Shown: in pieces, positions 45,574 through 54,241 of the stretch
Layout of the letters: every line of letters begins with the position of its first letter
Position numbering within the stretch: the first letter of the stretch is position 1
Assembly: GCF_000021685.1 (NCBI RefSeq)
Contig: NC_011961.1
Coordinates: forward strand, 744,001 to 808,000
Source: Thermomicrobium roseum DSM 5159
GTDB taxonomy: Bacteria; Chloroflexota; Chloroflexia; Thermomicrobiales; Thermomicrobiaceae
Length of the DNA stretch: 64,000 nucleotides
Direction: 5' to 3'
Position numbers and translations under genes: made by a program
The notes under the pieces: generated by a model
Told to the model about the DNA's origin: nothing
The model's database searches: none
Seen by the model: the letters and a program-made list of their open reading frames with translations, nothing else

Positions 45574-46385
45574 CGATGCCTCGCTGGATCGTCCTGTTGG
45601 CCCTGCTGCTCGTCGCCTGTCGCGCCGCGCCATCGACGTCTCCAACCACCCCTGCCCACCAACCGACCGGCATGCTCACGCCGGTTTCTTCGCCTCGCCT
45701 TCCGGCAACGGCCACTGCAACCCCCGCACGACCTGCCCGAGCCCCCATGACGGCCACGCCAGCGATCACCGGCGAGACGGCGCAAGTCGTCACCGTGATC
45801 GACGGCGACACTCTCACGGTGCGTACCGCGAGCGGTGAAGCAGTCGTCCGGCTCATCGGGATCGATGCCCCAGAGCGCGGTACGGCTGGACAGTCAGCCG
45901 AATGCTACTTCGAGGAAGCGACTGCCACGCTTCGGCTCCTCACCCCGCCAGGGACCATCGTCATCCTCGAGCGCGACGTGAGCGAGACCGACCGCTACGG
46001 TCGGCTCCTCCGCTACGTCTGGATCGAGCAGGACGGACGCTGGCTTCTCGTGAACGAGGAACTCGTCCGGCGTGGTGCGGCCGTTGCCCGCCGCTATCCC
46101 CCTGATGTGCGCTATGCCGACCGCCTCGAGGCGGCGCAGCGTCAGGCCCAGCACGAGCGACGCGGCCTCTGGGATGCCTGCACGGCGCCGAGCCAGTCTC
46201 CCGCACCGCTACCAGCCCCGAGCCCGCGCTCCGGCTGTGACCCCAGCTATCCCGACCTCTGTCTTCCTCCGCCGCCACCCGACCTCGATTGCCGGGATAT
46301 CCCGCAGCGTCGCTTCCGCGTCCTTCCACCTGACCCTCATCGACTGGACGCCGACGGCGACGGCATCGGCTGCGAGTCTGGCTGA
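45570..46385 (+). CDS. secreted thermonuclease-like lipoprotein with Excalibur motif
   Basis: A 271-residue protein. A signal peptide ends in a lipobox (LLLVAC at about 12-17), followed by a Thr/Pro linker. The staphylococcal-nuclease domain (about 72-210) carries VIDGDTLTV, LIGIDAPE, the catalytic-loop ERDVSETDRYGRLLRYV and an ERRGLW end. A Pro-rich spacer then leads to the C-terminal calcium-binding Excalibur-like motif (DADGDGIGCE). The ATG overlaps the preceding TGA. It would degrade nucleic acids outside the membrane. A second ATG six bases on is equally possible. Confidence 0.88.
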   Translation: MTMPRWIVLLALLLVACRAAPSTSPTTPAHQPTGMLTPVSSPRLPATATATPARPARAPMTATPAITGETAQVVTVIDGDTLTVRTASGEAVVRLIGIDAPERGTAGQSAECYFEEATATLRLLTPPGTIVILERDVSETDRYGRLLRYVWIEQDGRWLLVNEELVRRGAAVARRYPPDVRYADRLEAAQRQAQHERRGLWDACTAPSQSPAPLPAPSPRSGCDPSYPDLCLPPPPPDLDCRDIPQRRFRVLPPDPHRLDADGDGIGCESG

Positions 46386-46451
46386 AGCAGGCAGACGACC
46401 AGATCGTTCCTGAATTCGGAACGTCGAGCCCTGGACGACCGCTCAGCACCG

Positions 46452-46457
46452 TACAAT
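46452..46457 (+). promoter_or_regulatory. -10 box upstream of the second ThDP enzyme gene
   Basis: TACAAT, 39 bases before the ATG. No correctly spaced -35 box; TGGACG at 46432 is only 14 bases away. Confidence 0.35.
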
Positions 46458-46496
46458 CGCCTCGCAACGAGAGCGAAACCATTCGGGAGGAAGCGC

Positions 46497-48266
46497 ATGG
46501 CAGAAGAAGTCCGAGTCGGCCCCTCCGCCGGGCCCCGCGAGCTGCGGGAGGTCGAGATCGCCGAAGCCTATGTCGAAGCGCTCCTCGCCCATGGTGTCTC
46601 GTACCTCTTTTTGAATCCCGGCACGGACACGTTTCCCATCCAAGAAGCAGTCGCCAAGCGCCGAGCCCTCGGGCAGCCGACCGTCGAGACCGTTCTCTGC
46701 CCGTTCGAACTCCCGGCCCTCGCCGCCGCTCATGGGTACTACGCTGTGTCCGGTCGTCCGCAGGCGGTTCTCGTCCATGTCGATGTCGGCACCCAGAATC
46801 TCGGGGCCATGGTGCACAATGCCCAACGTGGACGCGCCGCTGTCCTTCTCAGCGCTGGGCGTGCCCCCTACACGACCGACCCCGCTGTGCGCGGCACCCG
46901 CGACACCTACATCCACTGGCTGCAAGAGCAACTCGACCAGCACGGCATCGTTCGCAACTACGTCAAGTGGGACTACGAACTCCGGCGACCAGACCAGATC
47001 GGGGAAGTCATCGCTCGGGCATTTCAGATCGCCGAGAGTGATCCACCGGGACCCGTCTACCTCACGCTACCCCGCGAAGTGCTCATGGAACGGGTCGATC
47101 GCGTGCTGATCCCCGATCCAAGCCGTTTCCCACCGGCACGGCTCGGTGCTGGCGACCCTGATCTCCTACGCCGGGCGGCCGAAATGCTCGTCCGGGCAGA
47201 GCGCCCGCTGGTACTCGCCGCAGCCAGCGGGCGGACCCGTGCCGGCTGGGACGGGCTGATCGCGCTGGCGGAACTCCTGGCACTGCCCGTGGTGGAATGG
47301 CGGACGCGCGCCAATTTCCCGGCCGACCATCCCCTGCACCTCGGGTACAACTACGGACTCGAGCACGGATTGAGCGAGGCCGATGTCGTTCTCGTTCTGG
47401 ATCATGACGTTCCCTACATTCCCACACGCACACCGCTGTCCGAGCAGGCGACCATCATCCAGATCGACCTCGATCCGGTGAAGGAGCGTATCCCGTTGTG
47501 GAGCTTCCCAGTTGACCTCCCCATTCGGGCCGATACTGGGGCAGCGCTCCCCCTGCTCGCCGCAGCTGCCCGCGATCTGCTCACCGAGTCCGATCGCCGT
47601 CGCATCGCGGAACGCCGCGACCGGCTGGCAGCACTCTCCAACGCGCAACGTCTGGCCTGGCGCCAGCAGGCTGCCACGTACGCCTCCACTCGCCCGATCG
47701 CACTTCAGTGGCTCGGCTACTGCTTGGAAGAATTCCGGCGAGAAAATCCGGACATTCTCTTCATCGATGAAGCGATCACTAGCCAAGTTCCGCTGTTCTG
47801 CCAGGTTCGGACGACCTCCTTCGGGAGTTGGTTCCAGAGTGGCGGATCCGGCCTCGGCTGGGGGATCGGCGCAGCCATCGGTGCCAAGCTCGCTACTCCC
47901 GAGCGGCTGGTCGTCGGCCTCATCGGGGACGGCTCTTTCCTGTTCGGCGTCCCCGAAGCGAGCCTGTGGATCGCTCAACGTGCGCAGGCACCCGTCTTGC
48001 TCGTCGTTCTGAACAACGCCTGCTACAACGCGACCAAGCTTCCGCTCACCGCTGCCTATCCTGAGGGCTATTCAGTACGGACAGGCCAGTTCGTCGGCAT
48101 CGACCTCACCCCAACACCACGCTTCGATCTCCTCGCTCAGGCAGTCGATGCCTACGGCGAACGCGTCGAGGAACCTGACCAAATCCTCCCCGCCCTGCGC
48201 CGGGCTGCCGCTCGTGTCCGCGAGGGTCAGTCCGCAGTCCTCGACGTGATCTTGGCCCGACCCTGA
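46497..48266 (+). CDS. second thiamine diphosphate-dependent enzyme
   Basis: A 589-residue member of the same superfamily as the enzyme at 30.7 kb but clearly divergent. The activating glutamate is E71 (LCPFELPALAAAHGYY). The cofactor motif runs GDGSFLFG to LNN in the last third, with a normal GDG. The middle domain (about 200-360) has lost the FAD-binding pattern of acetolactate synthases. Start ATG after GGGAGG. No subunit partner or pathway gene is adjacent, so I cannot assign the reaction; it may decarboxylate a 2-oxo or aromatic keto acid. Confidence 0.78.
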   Translation: MAEEVRVGPSAGPRELREVEIAEAYVEALLAHGVSYLFLNPGTDTFPIQEAVAKRRALGQPTVETVLCPFELPALAAAHGYYAVSGRPQAVLVHVDVGTQNLGAMVHNAQRGRAAVLLSAGRAPYTTDPAVRGTRDTYIHWLQEQLDQHGIVRNYVKWDYELRRPDQIGEVIARAFQIAESDPPGPVYLTLPREVLMERVDRVLIPDPSRFPPARLGAGDPDLLRRAAEMLVRAERPLVLAAASGRTRAGWDGLIALAELLALPVVEWRTRANFPADHPLHLGYNYGLEHGLSEADVVLVLDHDVPYIPTRTPLSEQATIIQIDLDPVKERIPLWSFPVDLPIRADTGAALPLLAAAARDLLTESDRRRIAERRDRLAALSNAQRLAWRQQAATYASTRPIALQWLGYCLEEFRRENPDILFIDEAITSQVPLFCQVRTTSFGSWFQSGGSGLGWGIGAAIGAKLATPERLVVGLIGDGSFLFGVPEASLWIAQRAQAPVLLVVLNNACYNATKLPLTAAYPEGYSVRTGQFVGIDLTPTPRFDLLAQAVDAYGERVEEPDQILPALRRAAARVREGQSAVLDVILARP

Positions 48267-48330
48267 TCGCGTCGCTGGCTTGCTCGCCAACAGGCTGCAA
48301 GACACGATCTGCTCGCGACGAGAACGTTTC

Positions 48331-48381
48331 GGTGCACGGCCCTTGGTGGGCAGCCGGGTGACTCACCTCCGGCCGTGTGCC
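48331..48381. other. long imperfect hairpin between genes
   Basis: GGTGCACGGCC (48331-48341) pairs with GGCCGTGTGCC (48371-48381) with one weak pair, around a 29-base loop. It lies 65 bases after the ThDP gene and 167 bases before the GNAT-ABC gene. It may be a terminator or a leader structure. Confidence 0.35.
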
Positions 48382-48547
48382 GGTTTCGCGGCAGGAGCGA
48401 GCGACCGATCGTCTCGCTGTCTCACGATACGAGCGCGCGAGCCAGCCTCGTCACGGCGCAAGCGTACGCTCCCACGTGACAATGCCTGAGTCGTGCCGCA
48501 TACTCGCGCAGCGAAGAGTCGACCCGAGAGAGCATGGAGGCTCGCTC

Positions 48548-50425
48548 ATGATCCCTGGCGAGGTTCGCGTCATCGCACCGATCATCGAACGCTGGCGTTA
48601 TCGCTGGTTCGGGCGCCTCGCGGTCAGCGACGGCACCCACGAGCTCGTCCTTCCCATGACTGGCAGCGTCGCCCAATGGTTTCAGCCTGACGAGCGCGTG
48701 CTCCTCGCTCTCGCCAGCGACGCCTCCCATCCTCCCGACTTCCAGGACTTCCAACTCTGGCGTCCAGTCGAGCACGGCCTTCTTCCAGTTTGGCCACTTT
48801 GGCAAGAGGAGGTGAGATACGAGCGTCGCTCGCCGCTCACTGGTGCACCGCTCGCCACCTACCGTCTCCTCTTTCGCGAGGCAGCACGGGAGACCGATTT
48901 TCTCGCCATCGTGGAACTGGAGCAATCGCACTATGCGAGCGAGCATGAGAAAGTCGCCCGCTGGACCTGTCCGGAAGACGGGTCGATACTCGATGCCAAT
49001 ACCCGCCCACTCTGCCCCGCCTGTCACCGACCGATGCGCTTCAGCGAAATCCTCGGTTCCACACGGGCAAGCCGTTTTCTCGTCGCCGAACTCCTCGATC
49101 GCCAATCGTACGAGCCAGCCATCGTCGGCTACGTACGCATCGATCCACCATTACCGATCATGCACCGGCGCCTGCCGGACGGAACGCTCGTCCGGCATAT
49201 CCGACGTCTCGTCTTCCCGGCCGATTGGTTGGAGCCGACCTACTGGCCAGAACGACATGTTCGCCTTCTGCGGGAGCGAGAGCCCTACCGAGATCCTGAT
49301 GAACTTTGGGCGCTCGCCGAAGAGCAGGCACTCGCGCAATGCGATACCCAAGCGGCACGGATCGCCCGTGTGGTGATCCATCCGGATTATCGCGGTGAAG
49401 GGCTCGGTCACACCCTCGTGTCGACAGCGCTTCGTTGGATCAGCGAACGGCGTATCCCAGAGATGCGCCGTCCCAAGGTGCTCGTCGAGACAGTGGCCAT
49501 GATGGCCCGCTATAACCCCTTCTTCGAGCGAGCCGGCTTCCGATATCTCTGGGACACCGCGTCGGGGCGCCCAGTTCTCTTTTTCGGACTCACACCGGAT
49601 GCACAGGCACGCATCGAACAGTTCATCGCGACTGATCCGGTCGCTCGCCAGCACCGCGGACAACTCTATCGACCAGCACTCCGCACTGCCGAATCACTCG
49701 CTGCCCCGATCCGGTTCCATCACGTGCGCAAGGTGTACCGGCGGACGCTCGATCTCCACCACCTCGCACCGGAACTCCAGGCAGTCCTCCGCGCTTTCGG
49801 TGTCGAGCGTCGCGTCATCGAAACCGTTGTCCTGCGCCGGCTCGACTTGACCATCGAGCCTGGTGAATTGATCGTCCTGGTCGGCGCGTCCGGCACTGGC
49901 AAGACCACGCTGCTCCGTCTGCTTTGGGGCGCCGCCAGCGGGAAACGCAGTCCACGCTTTACACCGGACGGAGGACGTATCGAGCTCCCCGTCAACACGA
50001 CCGCTGCCGCGTTTCTGCCCGGCGAAGTCGAGCCAGCATGGGGACGCGAACCGCTGTTGCAGCGGATCGTCGCCGCAACCGGCGATGCAGTCGCGGCGAT
50101 GGAACTCCTCAATGCGGTCGGTCTCAGTGACGCCGTGCTCTGGCGCGCACGTCCTCACGAACTCTCGACTGGTCAACGGGAACGGGCTCGCCTCGCTCTT
50201 TTGCTCGCCGAGAGCCCCAATCTGGTGTTGCTCGACGAGTTTGCCGCTCACCTCGATCCAGCGCTCGCCGGACGCGTCGCGCGCAAGGTCGGGACACTTC
50301 TCCGCCGCCTCGCGATCACCGCGGTCATCGCCACCCACCGGCCGGAAGTCGTCAGCGCGCTTCAGCCAGACCGCCTCCTGGTCGTCGGCTATGGCGGCGT
50401 GGTCGAGGCCTCGTCTCCTCAGTGA
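48548..50425 (+). CDS. fusion of acetyltransferase, zinc-ribbon and ABC ATPase domains
   Basis: A 625-residue protein of the COG2401 type (ABC ATPase fused to an acetyltransferase). An N-terminal part (1-135) precedes a small metal-binding knuckle (C141, C156, C159, H160). The GNAT domain follows at about 215-345, with RVVIHPDYRGEGLGHTL and RYNPFFERAGFRYL. The C-terminal ABC domain has GASGTGKT (446-453), LSTGQ (539-543), LVLLDE (559-564) and a switch histidine H597. There is no membrane partner, so it is not a transporter; a role in RNA or ribosome modification is only inferred. The ATG follows GGAGG. Confidence 0.85.
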   Translation: MIPGEVRVIAPIIERWRYRWFGRLAVSDGTHELVLPMTGSVAQWFQPDERVLLALASDASHPPDFQDFQLWRPVEHGLLPVWPLWQEEVRYERRSPLTGAPLATYRLLFREAARETDFLAIVELEQSHYASEHEKVARWTCPEDGSILDANTRPLCPACHRPMRFSEILGSTRASRFLVAELLDRQSYEPAIVGYVRIDPPLPIMHRRLPDGTLVRHIRRLVFPADWLEPTYWPERHVRLLREREPYRDPDELWALAEEQALAQCDTQAARIARVVIHPDYRGEGLGHTLVSTALRWISERRIPEMRRPKVLVETVAMMARYNPFFERAGFRYLWDTASGRPVLFFGLTPDAQARIEQFIATDPVARQHRGQLYRPALRTAESLAAPIRFHHVRKVYRRTLDLHHLAPELQAVLRAFGVERRVIETVVLRRLDLTIEPGELIVLVGASGTGKTTLLRLLWGAASGKRSPRFTPDGGRIELPVNTTAAAFLPGEVEPAWGREPLLQRIVAATGDAVAAMELLNAVGLSDAVLWRARPHELSTGQRERARLALLLAESPNLVLLDEFAAHLDPALAGRVARKVGTLLRRLAITAVIATHRPEVVSALQPDRLLVVGYGGVVEASSPQ

Positions 50426-50829
50426 TCCCGGCGACGCACTTGCCGCCGGACCACCCAGATCCGCGGACCACCCGCCCGCTCCACCTCGTACGGCTCGGCG
50501 AACTCTTCCGCTTCTTCCAGTTCCCAGGCCCAGAGTGGGCGCTCCTGGGCATATTCCCGCAGGAACGCTTCCGGCGCCAGATGCCGCTCGATTTCCTCCA
50601 GGAGTTCCTCGACCGTGAACGGTCCTAGCACCCGCGTCAAGCGCACTGCGCCGATCAATCCGCGCTGGCTCACGATCCCGATGCGCCCGCGTACCCGCGT
50701 CGGGTAGCGCCGGATCTCCCACGTCTTCCGCCCCTGCACGATGTAGGACGCCCAGGGTTCGCGCACGACGAGCGAGCGTTCCGGTATCCGCTCTTCCCAC
50801 TGGTCACGTTCTTCTCGCTCTCTCGTCAT
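50419..50829 (-). CDS. ASCH-domain protein
   Basis: A 136-residue protein with an ASCH domain, a fold related to PUA RNA-binding domains. It is recognised by SLVVREPWASYIVQGRKTWE near the start, the basic RRYPTRVRGRIGI strand and a GAVRLTRVLGPF core. Its 3' end overlaps that of the GNAT-ABC fusion gene by 7 bases on the opposite strand. Proteins with this domain bind RNA or hydrolyse modified nucleosides. The Arg-rich ends suggest nucleic acid contact. Start could also be a GTG one codon upstream. Confidence 0.8.
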   Translation of the reverse strand: MTREREERDQWEERIPERSLVVREPWASYIVQGRKTWEIRRYPTRVRGRIGIVSQRGLIGAVRLTRVLGPFTVEELLEEIERHLAPEAFLREYAQERPLWAWELEEAEEFAEPYEVERAGGPRIWVVRRQVRRRDH

Positions 50830-51106
50830 CACCCTCGACCTCTCGTCGGAAACGCATGAGAACTAGTCTACTCCGCTGGCCGGTATGGCAAACCTCTTCC
50901 CACGCCGTTACGCCATCGCTCCCTGGTTCGACTTTGCAGTGTCGACTCGACTCGCACCAGACGCGAGTGACCTCGCAGTACCGCTCCGACCAGTCGAGGT
51001 ACAGCGCGGCTCGGCACGTTTCCTGAGCATCTTCCCGGCACACCGGAGATCACACTTGCCCGAGCATCCTCGATGGAGTAGTGTGCAGCAGGAGTGCAGT
51101 CTCGTG

Positions 51107-52384
51107 ATGCAGCCTTCCAGGACCGAGCAGTCTACTCCGATACGCCAGCTCCCAACGCGTGCCATCTCGCCAGGACATGTCCTCATCGCGAACTGGCTCG
51201 CCTACGCGACGCTCTACTTTCCCCGTCTCGCCTTCGCTGCCAGCAAGCTCGGCCTCCTCGCCGATCCTTCCCTCTCGCTCACCCGGAGCTTCCTCGGCGT
51301 GGCCGATGCCTCGTTCCTGACGGTCTACGCAGCCGGCCAGTTCGTCTCCGGAACGCTGGCCGAGCGTATCGGGCCACGTCGCCTCGTCGTCCTCGGCCTG
51401 TTCAGCGCCGGATTGGCCGCCGGCGCACTCGCCCTCGCGCCTGAGCCATGGTTCCTCCTCGCTGTCATCGTGCTGCAAGGAGCGGCGCAATCGACCGGCT
51501 GGGTGGCGGTGTGCAGCGACGTCGCGCGCTCGACCCCAGTCGAGCGCCGCGGCACTGTATTCGGCCTCCTGAGCACCAGCTACGCGTTCGGAGCGCTCGC
51601 CGCACCCGTCTTCTTGGGTTGGATCGCCTATTCGCTCATCGGCAACTGGCGAGCCGCACCAGCCGCGAGCACCCTGCTCGCCGTCACTGTCGCTGCTCTC
51701 TACGGATGGTGGCTCGCGGCTCGGCAACAGCCTCCAGGACAACCGGGTCAGCAGCGCGACTCGGCGAGCGCGGATCCTCGACGACGAGTCGTTCGTAACC
51801 CAACGGTGTGGATGCTCAGTCTCGCTGATTTTCTTTTCAAGCCCGTCATTTACGCCACCGTCTTTTGGACACCGGTCCTCGTGCGCGATGCGCTGCCCCA
51901 GCTCACGCCCACTGCCGCTACCGCCCTCGCTGGACTCCTGGGCCTCGCGGGGCTGGCCGGGCCGGTCGTTGCCGGGACGCTGTCCGACCGCTTCTTTGCG
52001 GCCCGCCGTCTGCTCCCGGCGTCCCTCGCGCTGTTCGGATGCGCTGTCACCCTCAGCCTTTTCCCGCTCGCCGCTAGCACTGGCCACTGGTGGCTCGTCG
52101 CGATCGACCTGCTGGTGCTCGGCGTCACCCTCTATGCTGCCGAGTCGCTCGTCGTCGGGGTCGCCGCGGCAGAAGCTGGCGGCCGCGATGCTGCCGTGAC
52201 CGTCGGTATCGTCAACGGTGTCGGTTCGGTCGGAGGGATTCTCGGTGGCCTCGTTCCTGGCCTCCTGATCGGCACTCCGCTGTTTCTCGCCCTCGCGGCC
52301 ATGACTCTGGTCGCGTGGTTCCTGCTCCTCCCACTCGCCCGCCGGGAAAGGGTGAAATCGCTTGCGAGCTTCGAGCCGCGCTGA
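51107..52384 (+). CDS. major facilitator superfamily transporter
   Basis: A 425-residue protein with about twelve membrane helices. The MFS loop signature appears as GTLAERIGPRRLVVLG after helix 2 and again as GTLSDRFFAARRLL after helix 8. N-terminal residues before about 25 are polar. I chose the ATG at 51107; AGGAG lies 12 bases upstream and a GTG one codon earlier is possible. The closest general type is the phosphate/sugar-phosphate antiporter-like branch, but the substrate is not readable. Confidence 0.85.
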   Translation: MQPSRTEQSTPIRQLPTRAISPGHVLIANWLAYATLYFPRLAFAASKLGLLADPSLSLTRSFLGVADASFLTVYAAGQFVSGTLAERIGPRRLVVLGLFSAGLAAGALALAPEPWFLLAVIVLQGAAQSTGWVAVCSDVARSTPVERRGTVFGLLSTSYAFGALAAPVFLGWIAYSLIGNWRAAPAASTLLAVTVAALYGWWLAARQQPPGQPGQQRDSASADPRRRVVRNPTVWMLSLADFLFKPVIYATVFWTPVLVRDALPQLTPTAATALAGLLGLAGLAGPVVAGTLSDRFFAARRLLPASLALFGCAVTLSLFPLAASTGHWWLVAIDLLVLGVTLYAAESLVVGVAAAEAGGRDAAVTVGIVNGVGSVGGILGGLVPGLLIGTPLFLALAAMTLVAWFLLLPLARRERVKSLASFEPR

Positions 52385-52518
52385 CATCCAGCACGGCGGA
52401 CGGGTCATGGCGAGGGTTCGCGACATCCGATCTCCCGCTCCCAGGCATCGTGGCACACAGCACGCGAGGACGCTCGGAGGCAGCTCACCCGCGCCGTCGA
52501 CGCCTCCCTCGTGCGCGA

Positions 52519-54027
52519 TCACCGAAGTGGCTGATCCACCATCCTCACCTGGCTCGCGACGGGACCCGACGGGTCCTCGAGCGGCTCCGCTCAACAGAAC
52601 CACGATTCGGTGAGCCGCGGTGGCTCCGGTCGCTTGGTCCGTCGCTTCGGTGGCGTACTCGGGGCTCTCCGACCGGCGGCCTCATAGGCTGCGGCCCGGA
52701 CGACCGCGAACATCTCGTAGGGATCCCAGCCTTCCCGCGTCGCCTGTTCCACGACTGCAGCGACGCGTCGCTGGAGCGCATCCATCCGCTGATCCGGATG
52801 ACGCCAGGTATAGGTGAAGTTCGCTTCGTCCAGCGGGCCGAGATACGGGAGCACGTCAGGCTGCTCGAGCAAGGCCGAGCCGGGAGGAATCAAGAGCCGG
52901 ATGGAGAGATGGACCGCATCGACATGCTCGATCAACTCCTCGTCCTCGATGAACTGCAGAAGGTCGAGGTAGTCGTCCAGGGTCGTCCACGGGGTGAACG
53001 GAAGGAGCGACGGACGGAGCGCGATACCTGCGGCATCGCAGATCCGCAAGGCCTCGATCACGTCCGCTCGGGTGTGACCCTTTCTGATCGCCTGCAAGGC
53101 AGGCTCGCTCAAAAGCTCCACCGCCGACACGACGAAGAGACAACCGAGTCGCCTGAACTCGGACATCAGGTCTCGATGCCGGACGATGTGCTCGATTCGC
53201 GCGGTGAAGTCGAACGTGACGTCGGGGAACTCCTCGTGAAGTGCTCGGCAAATGCGCAGACTGTGCGTCGGCCCATTGAGGAAGTCCGGATCCCCGAACG
53301 TGATGTGCCGTGCGCCGTGCGCGACCTGCTGACGGATGTCCGCGAGCACCACCGATCGCGGAATCGCGAAGAAGCGGCCCCGATAGACCGGGACCACCGG
53401 ACAATGGGCGCACGTATGGTGACAGCCGCGTGTCGTCTCCGTGTAACCGGCAGGCACCACCCGTTCTCCGGCCACGAGATGCGCATAGTGCCGCAGCCCC
53501 GGCAGTGAATCACGGGCTGGCACCGGGTACTCGAACCGTATCAGAGCCGGCCCCGCCGGTCGCTCGCGCGTGACCACACCCGGCACGTCGACGCTCGTAC
53601 CGCGTTCCAGGGCTTGGACCAGTCCGAGGAGCGGCAGCTCGATCTCACCACCGATCACACTGTCGGCGATGTGTCGCAAGAGATAATCACGATTGAGCCA
53701 GGCGTAGAGACCGTAATAACAGAGATGCGCCGCCGGAGCGACCGCGCGGATTCGCTGGCCGAGGGCGACCCCCAAGCGCAAGGCCGTATGCATCGGGACA
53801 GAGATCGCGATCGCCCGCGCTCGCGCGATCGTTTCGTCGTCGAGACGCTGGACCGCGGTGTCCACAGCGACGGGCTGATACCCCGCTGCACGCAGCGTGG
53901 CCAGCGGGAGCGCTACGCTCAGCGGCTGGTGACCGAGTTCGTAACAGGAAAGCAGCAGAATCGCGCCAGGCTGACGGAAGTCGGGTCGCCCGTTGGGCGC
54001 GTTCACTCCTCTCCGGTCGACTGCCAT
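52519..54027 (-). CDS. CUAEP-tail B12-binding radical SAM selenoprotein (UGA read as selenocysteine)
   Basis: The gene encodes 478 residues, then an in-frame TGA (52591-52593), then 23 more codons to a second TGA (52519-52521). Around the first TGA the protein reads ...LTESWFC-UGA-AEP..., the tail of the CUAEP/CCAEP radical SAM family, so the UGA is Sec479. The N-terminal half is a B12-binding-like Rossmann domain (SCYELGHQPL at 27-36, then HLCYYGLYA). The radical SAM cluster is C202-x3-C206-x2-C209 in TRGCHHTCAHCPVVP. The ATG at 54027 follows GCGGAGG. A SECIS-like hairpin lies just after the UGA. Conventional gene calls would stop at the UGA. Reaction unknown. Confidence 0.85.
52552..52582 (-). 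promoter_or_regulatory. SECIS-like stem-loop downstream of the UGA
   Basis: Reading the mRNA, GCTCG and CGAGC form an outer stem beginning 8 bases after the UGA. An inner perfect stem GGACCC/GGGTCC carries a GTC apical loop, with the loop 20 bases after the UGA. Bacterial SECIS elements have this position and often a GU in the loop. Inferred by eye, not folded by program. Confidence 0.6.
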
Positions 54028-54241
54028 GCTGACCTCCGCAACCCTCCGGTAAGCGTAACATGTCGCCCACCTGCTCGCCGGTCCCCGGCTCACCCACCCG
54101 CTGGCCCTGCGCCGGTTGCTCGGAGCGATTCCAGCGACAGTGGGCATCGGCGAACGTCAGCAGCGCTCCCGCTGCCTGCCACTCGACCGAGTGCAGTGCT
54201 ACACTCAGAGGCCAATCGTGTCGTTGGGTGGGGGGAGGAAG

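Noticed and set aside
52591..54027. Radical SAM protein ending at the first TGA (478 aa)
   Set aside because: The codons Cys-TGA-Ala-Glu-Pro and the following hairpin match a selenoprotein tail too well for a plain stop.
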